From positions 58,656-122,655 of the forward strand of contig QCIZ01000004.1 in the NCBI GenBank assembly GCA_003216375.1: 64,000 nucleotides of DNA, given 5' to 3'. Position numbers and translations under genes: made by a program. How positions within the stretch are numbered: position 1 is the first letter of the stretch; each line of letters starts with the position of its first letter. The stretch is from Prochlorococcus sp. AG-402-O21 (GTDB taxonomy: Bacteria > Cyanobacteriota > Cyanobacteriia > PCC-6307 > Cyanobiaceae). Positions 1-7,537 of the stretch are shown here, piece by piece. The notes beneath the pieces were generated by a model that was not told where the DNA came from, made no database searches, and worked only from the letters and a program-made list of their open reading frames with translations.

Positions 1-321
1 AATGAATGTAGCTGCTAAAAGATAAGCTGGAGTTGCGAAAGGAATTAGTTGGCAAACTCTAAGGATTTTTCTCCCTTTGAAATGACAATTGGCTAAAATC
101 CAACCATTAGCTACTCCTAAAAATCCACCGAGAGTTAGAGAAAAAATCAATAATAGTAGTGTTCCTTTTATCTCATTAATATTGTTTATCGTCAAAAAGA
201 TAGCCCCTTTTTGAATACCTAGAAAACCCTCTTTTACGAGATTAAATAACGGCCATAAAATGAAAAATGTTAATAGGATTACTAGTAACTTTAATATGTA
301 TCGACTATTATTTAATCTCAT
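1..321 (-). CDS. Binding-protein-dependent ABC transporter permease, N-terminal part (iron(III)-type, FutB/FbpB-like)
   Basis: Reading the minus strand from an ATG at 321 gives 107 open codons that run off the left edge, so only the N-terminus is present. An N-terminal hydrophobic helix (about residues 8-24) is followed by a short extracytoplasmic stretch, a second membrane segment (GTLLLLIFSLTLGGFLG) and the sequence IPFATPAYLLAA, which resembles the first half of two-module iron(III) permeases. The frame stays open upstream as far as 417, with a possible TTG start at 390; the closing in-frame stop there is the CobW gene's own stop. It probably imports ferric iron across the inner membrane with a periplasmic binding protein and an ATPase outside the window. 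The substrate is inferred only from family resemblance of a fragment. Confidence 0.6.
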   Translation of the reverse strand, partial: MRLNNSRYILKLLVILLTFFILWPLFNLVKEGFLGIQKGAIFLTINNINEIKGTLLLLIFSLTLGGFLGVANGWILANCHFKGRKILRVCQLIPFATPAYLLAATFI

Positions 322-417
322 TAAATTATAGATAAATTTAATATTAGTTTCTTTTTCGTAGGGCCTTGAATTGGATTTGATGTTGTTCAATTTATTCTTA
401 AAAGTTGCTATTTGTGG

Positions 418-1476
418 TTATTTGTCAATACATGCATTTAATTGAGAGAGCATTTTCTCTTTATCTAATTCTTTTCCAATAAAGACAAGTTGATTATTTC
501 TTTCTTCTCCCCACTCACTATCTTCAATAGAGATTCTTTTGCCAGCGAGGTGAAAGACATGTCTTCTCTCGCTTTCGCTGAACCAAAGGATCCCCTTCGC
601 TCTGAAAACATTACTTTGTAATTGATTATCTAGAAAATATTGGAATTTCCTAAGAGAGAAAGGTTCTTTAGTTTGAAAAGATATAGAGAGAAAATCTTCA
701 ATTTTATTATCTTCTTCTGAGTGAACATGTCTATGTCCCCCTCCATGTTTATTTCCATCTCCATGTTTATGTCCATCTCCATGTTTATGTTCATGAGATT
801 GATTATGAAACGATTCTTTTTCATTTATTAGATCAGTTTCAAATAGCCCTACGCTTAATAATAGATTAAGAGGAATATTCCCTTTAATACTTTTTAAAAT
901 TCTCACATCATTTTTTAATTCTTTTAACTTTGATATCGTTTCTTCTATATTTTTATTAGATACTAAATCACATTTGTTAAGAAGTAAAATATCACCATAG
1001 ATTACTTGGGATCTACCTATTGAACTTTCTAAGGCAACATCATTAAAGTTTTCAGCATCAATTAAAGTTATAATAGAGTCTAATCTTGTTTGATCTCTTA
1101 ACTCACTTCCAAGTAATGTCATTGCAACTGGAAGAGGATCGGCTAATCCTGTAGTTTCAATAATAATATAGTCTAACTTCTTGTTGACATTGATTAACTT
1201 TTCTATTGCTTCAACTAATTCCCCATTTATAGAACAACAAATACATCCATTGCTTAGCTCTATCATTTCTTCTTCGGTCTTAATTATTAACTCATTATCA
1301 ATTCCTATTTCACCAAATTCGTTAACTAATACAGCTGTCTTTATGCCTTTTTGATTAGTAAGTATATGATTTAATAAAGTTGTTTTTCCTGATCCTAAAA
1401 ATCCTGATATAATTGTAATAGGAATATTAGTTTTGGAAACTATATTTTCTTGAATATTAGATTCATTCGTTTTCAT
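418..1476 (-). CDS. CobW/COG0523-family GTPase with His-rich metal-binding segment
   Basis: P-loop metallochaperone of the CobW/ZNG1/YjiA group. Visible are the Walker A GFLGSGKTT (residues 25-33), the metal-binding CICC motif of switch I (78-81), the guanine-specificity motif NKCD (167-170) and a C-terminal CobW_C domain (about 258-350). Between the two domains lies a linker rich in His and Gly (224-252) with ten histidines in 29 residues, a pattern typical of members that buffer or deliver Zn, Co or Ni. Length (352 aa) is normal. It lies 25 bp downstream of a pterin-carbinolamine dehydratase gene on the same strand and is probably cotranscribed with it. Target metal cannot be read from sequence; zinc delivery or cobalamin synthesis are both possible. 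Confidence 0.9.
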   Translation of the reverse strand: MKTNESNIQENIVSKTNIPITIISGFLGSGKTTLLNHILTNQKGIKTAVLVNEFGEIGIDNELIIKTEEEMIELSNGCICCSINGELVEAIEKLINVNKKLDYIIIETTGLADPLPVAMTLLGSELRDQTRLDSIITLIDAENFNDVALESSIGRSQVIYGDILLLNKCDLVSNKNIEETISKLKELKNDVRILKSIKGNIPLNLLLSVGLFETDLINEKESFHNQSHEHKHGDGHKHGDGNKHGGGHRHVHSEEDNKIEDFLSISFQTKEPFSLRKFQYFLDNQLQSNVFRAKGILWFSESERRHVFHLAGKRISIEDSEWGEERNNQLVFIGKELDKEKMLSQLNACIDK

Positions 1477-1501
1477 TTTAATGGAAGTAAGTAATGATAC
1501 A

Positions 1502-1789
1502 TTAGGTATTGATTAATTTATCAATAGACTCAGCAAGCTTGATGTCATTAGCTGTAATTCCACCTTTGTCATGAGTAGTTAGATTGATTTTAACTTTATT
1601 ATATGTATTCTGCCAATCAGGATGATGATCCATTTTTTCAGATAAAAGAGCGACCTTAGTCATGAAGCTAAAAGCATCAATGAAATTATCAAATTTAAAT
1701 TCTCTCTTTATCGTTTTATTATCTATTATCCACGAAGGATTATTTTCTATAAAATAATCTAGTTGATTTTGCTCTAATAAGGAAGTCAT
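1502..1789 (-). CDS. phhB: Pterin-4a-carbinolamine dehydratase (PCD/DCoH)
   Basis: Small PCD-fold protein of 95 aa, the normal family length. The active-site signature HHPDW (55-59) and a further His at 73 (TTHDKGG) are present, so dehydration of 4a-hydroxytetrahydropterin is chemically plausible. No aromatic amino-acid hydroxylase is visible in the window. The gene lies between a YjbQ-family gene upstream (19 bp) and the CobW GTPase downstream (25 bp), all on the minus strand, suggesting one transcript. A second PCD-fold protein, the RuBisCO assembly factor near 63.1 kb, lacks the HHP motif; this copy is the enzyme-like one. Confidence 0.88.
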   Translation of the reverse strand: MTSLLEQNQLDYFIENNPSWIIDNKTIKREFKFDNFIDAFSFMTKVALLSEKMDHHPDWQNTYNKVKINLTTHDKGGITANDIKLAESIDKLINT

Positions 1790-1808
1790 GAGCTTTTTAT
1801 ATTTAATT

Positions 1809-2270
1809 TTAATTTAATTCAAAATCACCAATTGCATGCAATTGTAATGTCCTTGATTTATTTGATGTTCTATGTTCCCATATATAGATGCCTTGCCATA
1901 AGCCTATTTTCAATTCACCATCAACAACACTGAAGCTTAAATTATTCGAAGTAAGCATTGTTCTGATATGAGCAGGCATATCATCTACCCCTTCTTGTGA
2001 ATGTAGATATTCTATTTTTTTGCTACTTCTGTCATTTGGATAAAATCCCTGCTCTGGGACAAGAGCCTTCATGTATGCTGATAGGTCTTTAAGAACATTA
2101 ATATCCGCATTTTCATTTATAATTAAGCTACAGCTTGTATGCTTTAGAAAAATAAGAAGTATTCCTTTTTGAAACTTTTTATATTGGATCCAATCATTAA
2201 TGTCTTTTGTTATATCAGTAAAGCCTTGTCCCCTCGTCTCAAAATCTAAAGTTGATAAAATCTGTTCCAT
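1809..2270 (-). CDS. YjbQ/UPF0047 family protein (secondary thiamine-phosphate synthase family)
   Basis: The 153-residue protein covers the whole UPF0047 fold. Recognisable family motifs are [14 protein letters not shown] in the middle, [13 protein letters not shown], and the C-terminal [12 protein letters not shown], which supplies the conserved histidine and aspartate cluster. Family members are small homotrimers; E. coli YjbQ has a weak thiamine-phosphate synthase activity, but the physiological role is not settled. It is the first gene of a minus-strand run with the dehydratase and CobW genes, and its upstream region is the 231-base divergent spacer shared with the M32 carboxypeptidase gene. 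Confidence 0.85.
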   Translation of the reverse strand: MEQILSTLDFETRGQGFTDITKDINDWIQYKKFQKGILLIFLKHTSCSLIINENADINVLKDLSAYMKALVPEQGFYPNDRSSKKIEYLHSQEGVDDMPAHIRTMLTSNNLSFSVVDGELKIGLWQGIYIWEHRTSNKSRTLQLHAIGDFELN

Positions 2271-2357
2271 TACTAATAAACTGTATGACCTGACTATATT
2301 AAATACTAAAAGGTTTTTTTGTTTTTAATATAGTTAAATTATTTTAAATCCGATCGT

Positions 2358-2386
2358 ATCAAAAAGATATAACCTTTTTGATTTTT
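2358..2386 (+). repeat. 9-bp hairpin followed by a T-run in a divergent intergenic region
   Basis: The arms ATCAAAAAG (2358-2366) and CTTTTTGAT (2374-2382) are perfect inverted repeats with a 7-base loop and are followed on the plus strand by TTTT. It looks like a weak intrinsic terminator, yet lies between two genes that diverge from this spacer (2271-2501). The rest of the spacer is AT-rich with no ORF I can support. It could end antisense or leader transcription, or be an operator. Function is inferred only from shape. Confidence 0.4.
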
Positions 2387-2501
2387 AAATAATGAATAAT
2401 TTTATTAAGAACTTATGATTTAAATTATTTTAAATTGATGAAATATGAATCTATTTTCATCTATTGGATATTAGAATTAAATAGATATCAAATAGAATAC
2501 T

Positions 2502-4031
2502 TTGTCAAAGTCTGCTTGGCAGCTTTTGGGTGATTACCTAAAAGAAACGCAGTTATTGGGATCTATACAAAGCACTCTCTACTGGGACCAAAATACATCT
2601 ATGCCTATTGCAGGTTCAACTTGGAGAGGTGAGCAATTAAGTCTTTTAGCTAAGCAACTTCATGCAAGACAAAGTTCCGAACAGTTCGAAATTTTAATAA
2701 AAGAAGCAAAATCTGAACTTCAAAATTTAAAAAAGAAAGACGATTTTGAATCAGAACTTATGAAAAATAGGTTTAAAAATATTGAATTGCTTGAGCAAGA
2801 TTTCAATAGGCAAAAAAGATTGGATCCTAACTTGGTTGTTGCGCTTGCAACTGCAAAATCTGAAGGTTATATGTGTTGGCAGGAAGCTAGGGAACATAAT
2901 GATTTCAAAAGTTTTTCACCAGCTCTCAAGAAATTAATTTCATTACGAACAGAACAATCCAAGCAGCTCTGTGAAGAAAGAAGTTGCTGGGAGACACTTG
3001 CCCAACCTTTTGAACCGAACTTAACGATTAATCGTATAAGCGAACTCTTTGAACCTTTGCAAAAAAGATTGCCAGAATTGATTCAGAAGGCTGCGACAAT
3101 AACTAATAAAAAGAGTGAAAAATGGGATTTAGCAAATAGCGATCAAGAAAAGCTCTGTCAAATACTTTTAAATGATTGGTCTAGAGATCCTTCTAATACA
3201 GCTATAGCTAAGTCCCCTCATCCATTCTCTATAACTTTAGGTCCTGATGATTATCGAATTACGACTCGAATAGTTAAAGGTCAGCCACTTTCTTGCTTAT
3301 TAGCTACTGCCCATGAGTGGGGACATTCTCTTTATGAACAAGGCTTGCCTTCTGAAAGTCACCAATGGTTTGCATGGCCATTAGGTCAAGCAACTTCTAT
3401 GGCTGTTCATGAGAGTCAGTCTCTATTTTGGGAAAATAGAATTGCTAGGAGTTTTTCATTTGCAAAGTCTTTTTGGCATCATTTTGAGAATGCAGGTGCT
3501 CCAATTCACTCTGGAAATGATTTATGGATCAATCTAAATCCATTTACTCCCGGGTTGAATCGAGTAGAGGCCGATGAACTTAGTTATGGCTTGCATATAA
3601 TGATTAGGACTGACTTGGAAATTGATCTTCTAGAGAGAGGACTTTCTGTGGAAGATCTGCCTAATGAATGGAATAAAAGGTATTTGAACCTTCTAGGTGT
3701 TTCGCCAGGAAATGATACTGAAGGATGTTTGCAAGATGTTCACTGGAGTGAGGGGATGTTTGGTTATTTCCCTTCTTATTTGCTTGGTCATCTTATTAGC
3801 GCTCAGTTAACAAAAACTCTTGAAGAAGATTTAGGAAAGATTGAAAATATTATTGAATCTAATGAAATAAGTAAAATATTGGGTTGGCTTCGCAAAAATG
3901 TTCATCATCATGGGAGAAGTTTGGATTCCGAGGAACTTGTAAAGAAGGTCTCTGGAAAAAGATTGTCACCAATTTATTTCCTTGAATACTTAGACAATAA
4001 ACTTGAAAAGCTTTCTAGGATATCTAATTAA
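2502..4031 (+). CDS. Carboxypeptidase Taq, M32 metallopeptidase
   Basis: Zinc carboxypeptidase of family M32, 509 aa, which is the normal length. The zinc motif HEWGH is at residues 271-275 and the downstream MAVHESQSLFWEN supplies the third ligand glutamate. The C-terminal part contains the family motifs RVEADELSYGLHIMIR and VHWSEGMFGYFPSYLLG. It likely trims C-terminal residues from peptides in the cytoplasm. The chosen start is TTG at 2502; no in-frame ATG precedes the conserved region SAWQLLGDYLKE, so a TTG start is the simplest reading. It stands alone, with a 127-base spacer before the pyrophosphatase gene. Confidence 0.93.
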   Translation: MSKSAWQLLGDYLKETQLLGSIQSTLYWDQNTSMPIAGSTWRGEQLSLLAKQLHARQSSEQFEILIKEAKSELQNLKKKDDFESELMKNRFKNIELLEQDFNRQKRLDPNLVVALATAKSEGYMCWQEAREHNDFKSFSPALKKLISLRTEQSKQLCEERSCWETLAQPFEPNLTINRISELFEPLQKRLPELIQKAATITNKKSEKWDLANSDQEKLCQILLNDWSRDPSNTAIAKSPHPFSITLGPDDYRITTRIVKGQPLSCLLATAHEWGHSLYEQGLPSESHQWFAWPLGQATSMAVHESQSLFWENRIARSFSFAKSFWHHFENAGAPIHSGNDLWINLNPFTPGLNRVEADELSYGLHIMIRTDLEIDLLERGLSVEDLPNEWNKRYLNLLGVSPGNDTEGCLQDVHWSEGMFGYFPSYLLGHLISAQLTKTLEEDLGKIENIIESNEISKILGWLRKNVHHHGRSLDSEELVKKVSGKRLSPIYFLEYLDNKLEKLSRISN

Positions 4032-4158
4032 AATATACATTTATTATGATAAAAATTAAGTAAAGCATATCTTTTGTTGAAATTTTTCTAAATTATTTGC
4101 CAGAACTTCATTAGCATTTACTGCGTTGATTTACCATGTAAGAACATAAAAAAATACT

Positions 4159-4746
4159 ATGGCTAACCTTGACCAAGCGCCTAGCAGAACAATGCCTAAT
4201 CTGCTTCATGTCTTACCTGCGTTTGCCAATGAATCTGAACATATAGTCAACACAATCGTTGAGTTGAATTCAAATACAATAAATAAATACGAGCTTATTA
4301 CTGAAACAGGGCATCTAAAGCTTGATCGAGTTGGATATTCTTCTCTCGCCTACCCTTTCGCTTATGGTTGTCTTCCACGTACATGGGACGAAGACGGCGA
4401 CCCACTAGATATCGAAATTGTGAATGTTACAGAGCCGTTAGTACCCGGTTCAATTGTTGAAGCAAGGATTATAGGAATAATGACCTTTGATGATGGGGGT
4501 GAAGTTGACGACAAAGTTATTGGTGTAATAGCCGATGATAAGAGGATGGATCACATAAAAAGCTTTGAACAATTAGGAAAGCAATGGATTAAGGAAACAA
4601 CTTATTATTGGGAGCATTATAAAGATCTTAAAAAACCAGGAACTTGTACAGTTAATGGCTTCTTTGGTGTTGAAAAAGCAGTTGAGATTATCAAATCCTG
4701 CGAGAAGCGTTACTTGTCTGAAATAGATCCTAATTTAATTAATTAA
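4159..4746 (+). CDS. Inorganic pyrophosphatase, family I, second paralogue with complete active site
   Basis: Hydrolyses pyrophosphate to phosphate. Relative to the E. coli enzyme all key positions are seen: Glu35 and NKYE (42-45), LDRV (55-58), YPFAYG (65-70), the signature DGDPLD (79-84), a DDGGEVDDK metal loop, and HYKDL near residue 154. An N-terminal extension of about 30 residues precedes the fold; length is 195 aa against about 170-175 for the cyanobacterial type. The sequence is clearly different from the second pyrophosphatase at 19.9 kb, which lacks one catalytic Asp. It converges on hemC with only 14 bases between stops. It may be the functional housekeeping enzyme here; that is inference. 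Confidence 0.88.
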   Translation: MANLDQAPSRTMPNLLHVLPAFANESEHIVNTIVELNSNTINKYELITETGHLKLDRVGYSSLAYPFAYGCLPRTWDEDGDPLDIEIVNVTEPLVPGSIVEARIIGIMTFDDGGEVDDKVIGVIADDKRMDHIKSFEQLGKQWIKETTYYWEHYKDLKKPGTCTVNGFFGVEKAVEIIKSCEKRYLSEIDPNLIN

Positions 4747-4760
4747 CCTATTTGAATGAT

Positions 4761-5714
4761 TTAGGGCCTTGCAGCTTTGAAAATCTCTTCTAATATTTCT
4801 CCTGCACCACGGCCTTTTAAATCATTAGCTAAGTCTATTCCTATTCCCTCTGCAGAGCTTACCGATCCTTTTTTTATATCTCTAATTAATCTTTTACCAT
4901 CTAAACTTGCAACCATTCCTTCAAGAATTAATTCATCGTTGTTAATTTCAGTTCTAACGCCGATTGGAACTTGACATCCTCCTTCAAGCTCTCTGAGGAA
5001 AGACCTTTCTGCTAAACACCTTTTGGATGTTGATTCGTGTTCAAGTGTTTTTAAAATATCTAGTACCTCTTGTTGACCACTTACACATTCAATGCCAAGT
5101 GCTCCTTGCCCCACAGCATGGAGAGAAATATCTGTTGGAATCAACTGATGTATTCGATTGGCAAAACCAAGCCTTTGCAATCCAGCAGCTGCCAAGATAA
5201 GACAGTCATATTCTCCTGAGTCAAGCTTTTCTAATCGTGTAATAACATTTCCTCGTACATCTTTGAAAACAAGATGTGGATAATGGTATCGCAATTGAGC
5301 AAGCCTTCTTAAGGAACTGGTCCCCACTACAGAACCTTCTGGCAGAGTCTCTAGTTTATGAATTTGATTTTTCTCATTAACGACTAACGCGTCTGAAGGA
5401 TCCTCCCTTTCTGTTATGCAGCCAAGAATTAATCCATCTGGAAGGTTCGTAGGTAAATCTTTAAGTGAGTGGACTGCAATTTCGGCATGACCAAGAAGCA
5501 TTTGAGCCTCAAGTTCTTTAGTGAAAAGACCTTTATCTCCTATTTTTGCTAATGCTACATCAAGTATTTTGTCACCCTGTGTAGCCATTGCTTCGATAGT
5601 GATAGCAAGATCAGGATGTGCTTTTTGTAGTTCATCTCTTACCCAGTTCGTCTGAACCATGGCCAGCTGGCTTCGGCGAGAGGCGATGCGCAGTTGGTCT
5701 AGTGTCATTAGCAA
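4761..5714 (-). CDS. hemC: Porphobilinogen deaminase (hydroxymethylbilane synthase)
   Basis: Polymerises four porphobilinogens into hydroxymethylbilane, the common precursor of heme, chlorophyll and corrinoids. The protein (317 aa) begins with the family N-terminus [14 protein letters not shown], has the VHSLKDLPT motif and the RGNVITRL segment, and carries the dipyrromethane cofactor cysteine in [10 protein letters not shown] (Cys247 in this numbering). Two Met codons two residues apart could serve as start. It is a single gene on the minus strand, converging with the extra pyrophosphatase gene and separated from the sigma factor gene by a 151-base AT-rich spacer. Confidence 0.96.
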   Translation of the reverse strand: MLMTLDQLRIASRRSQLAMVQTNWVRDELQKAHPDLAITIEAMATQGDKILDVALAKIGDKGLFTKELEAQMLLGHAEIAVHSLKDLPTNLPDGLILGCITEREDPSDALVVNEKNQIHKLETLPEGSVVGTSSLRRLAQLRYHYPHLVFKDVRGNVITRLEKLDSGEYDCLILAAAGLQRLGFANRIHQLIPTDISLHAVGQGALGIECVSGQQEVLDILKTLEHESTSKRCLAERSFLRELEGGCQVPIGVRTEINNDELILEGMVASLDGKRLIRDIKKGSVSSAEGIGIDLANDLKGRGAGEILEEIFKAARP

Positions 5715-5865
5715 ATATTTTCTATTTCTTTACCTTAAGCAGTCAACCTGACCAAATTAAAATTCTTGGAAAATAATTTAATAAGGTTAATGTGAATTGA
5801 AATCTATGATCTAACCAATATTTTTATTTGTAGCGAGGGAAAGTATGGGTTGTAGTTTAATTTTT

Positions 5866-7125
5866 TTAATTTAGCTTGATATATTCTTTAAGTACTCCGT
5901 TTCTATTTGGATGACGGAGTTTTCTTAGAGCCTTAGCTTCTATTTGCCTAATCCTCTCTCTGGTTACATCAAAAATCTGTCCAATTTCTTCAAGGGTTTT
6001 CATCCGCCCATCGTCTAACCCATAACGAAGTCTTAGAACATCCCTCTCCCTGGGACTTAATGTGGCGAGAACACCCTCCAAATCCTCTCTTAATAGGGTT
6101 TTTGCCACATCTTGTTCCGGATTTTCTATATCTGCTTCAATAAAATCGCCAAGTCTAGAATCTTCTTCTTTACCAATAGGGGTCTCAAGAGAGATGGGGA
6201 GCTGAGCGCTTTTAGCAATAAATCTCAGCTTCTCAATTGTCATTTCCATACTTTCTGCGATTTCTTCTTCGGTTGGTTTCCTCCCAAACTCTTGACTTAA
6301 GACTTTTGTGGTTTTCTTGATCCGCGAAATTGTTTCGTATAAATGAACAGGCAAACGAATTGTTCTGCTTTGATCTGCAATTGCTCTAGTAATAGCCTGT
6401 CTGATCCACCAGGTAGCGTAAGTTGAAAATTTATATCCTTTCTCATGATCAAATTTTTCAGCTGCACGTATGAGACCAAGACTTCCTTCTTGTATAAGAT
6501 CTTGAAAAGACAACCCTCTATTCATATATTTCTTGGCAATTGAAACTACTAATCTTAGATTCGATTGCACCATTTTTTCTTTTGCTCGTCTACCAAGCAT
6601 CAATCGCCTGCGGAATCGAGTTAATGGCATCTCTGCAAGAACGGCCCATTCTTTCACTGATGGGAAATGTCCATTCTCACTTTCAAATTGAGCAGCTTCT
6701 TCCTCTAATTGAAGAAGATCAGCTATCTTTCTTGCTAATTCAATTTCTTCATCTGGCCTGAGAAGCCTTATTCGTCCAATTTCTTGTAGATAAACCCTAA
6801 TTGAGTCTTCCGTGTAAACACCCTTTGGTCCTATTTTTATACTTGCTAAAGCTTTAGCTGCTGCTTCTTGAGCACTAGATAGCATTGAGGCATTGTCATC
6901 ATCTTCCAGATCAATATCTGCTTCAGGTACTTTATTTGCTTCAGCAATCAATTTATCGGCCTCTAGATCTAAATCAATTTTTAGATCATTTGAAGATTCT
7001 TGAGGGAGAGTTTGGGTTTCTTTAGTCACGTTTACTTTTGCGGCTGTTTTTTTAATTTTTTTGGAATTGTTTTTAGTTTCCTGATTAAGAGAAATATTTC
7101 TAGATGTCTGTTTTTCCTTTAACAT
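5866..7125 (-). CDS. sigA: Principal sigma-70 factor (group 1, SigA/RpoD)
   Basis: Main RNA polymerase sigma subunit, 419 aa. After a Lys/Glu-rich disordered N-terminus (about 1-95) come region 1.2 ([15 protein letters not shown]), regions 2.1-2.4 ending in [19 protein letters not shown], region 3, and region 4.2 with the helix-turn-helix [20 protein letters not shown]. The C-terminal sequence [14 protein letters not shown] matches cyanobacterial group 1 factors. Full region 1.2 and the close match in 2.4 and 4.2 favour the housekeeping factor over a group 2 paralogue, but group 2 factors are very similar. It is transcribed away from the 412-base spacer shared with priA. Confidence 0.92.
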   Translation of the reverse strand: MLKEKQTSRNISLNQETKNNSKKIKKTAAKVNVTKETQTLPQESSNDLKIDLDLEADKLIAEANKVPEADIDLEDDDNASMLSSAQEAAAKALASIKIGPKGVYTEDSIRVYLQEIGRIRLLRPDEEIELARKIADLLQLEEEAAQFESENGHFPSVKEWAVLAEMPLTRFRRRLMLGRRAKEKMVQSNLRLVVSIAKKYMNRGLSFQDLIQEGSLGLIRAAEKFDHEKGYKFSTYATWWIRQAITRAIADQSRTIRLPVHLYETISRIKKTTKVLSQEFGRKPTEEEIAESMEMTIEKLRFIAKSAQLPISLETPIGKEEDSRLGDFIEADIENPEQDVAKTLLREDLEGVLATLSPRERDVLRLRYGLDDGRMKTLEEIGQIFDVTRERIRQIEAKALRKLRHPNRNGVLKEYIKLN

Positions 7126-7317
7126 GATTTTCTGAATGGTTTTGTGGTCTGTTGCAGCAGTCAGGTCATTACCCGAAAAAATGGTCAGAATCTCCTAGAG
7201 ATAATATTTCAGGAAAAACTATTTAATTTGTAAAAATTCAACAAAAACACTCTAATTTGAGATTGTCCTTAATCGTGATAAATCTTGCGAAAAATCACAT
7301 GACATCAATACGGACCT

Positions 7318-7501
7318 GAAATTATGAAGGATGTTTTGTTGAGGGATGGAAATGTGTAGGCAAGGATGTCAGGGGATTTCTCAGACCGGCTTATCTCAGG
7401 ATGGGATTTTTCCTATCCTTGATAAAGCTTCTAGTCTTCCCTCTGGGTGGAATGTTGCAAGTTCCACAACAGCTATAAAGCTGTTCACAATCCAATGTTA
7501 G
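7318..7501 (+). other. GC-richer structured stretch between sigA and priA; candidate 49-aa small ORF (7352-7501) or ncRNA
   Basis: The spacer 7126-7537 is AT-rich near sigA, then changes composition. An ATG at 7352, seven bases after GAGG, opens a 49-codon ORF that begins MCRQGCQGISQTGLSQDG and ends at 7501. The same stretch forms hairpins in RNA: AGGATGGGA/TCCTATCCT (7398-7406 with 7411-7419, one G-U pair) and AACAGCT/AGCTGTT (7468-7474 with 7479-7485). I recognise no protein family. It could be a small gene, a 5' leader of priA or a small RNA. The Shine-Dalgarno spacing favours translation; the hairpins favour RNA. Confidence 0.35.
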
Positions 7502-7537
7502 AAAAAATTTCTGAAGTCGGCAAGTATTAAAAATGAT

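Noticed and set aside
630..824. Antisense frame within the His-rich part of the CobW gene (Met/Asn/Glu-rich peptide)
   Set aside because: It is a by-product of the repetitive His/Gly codons read in another frame.
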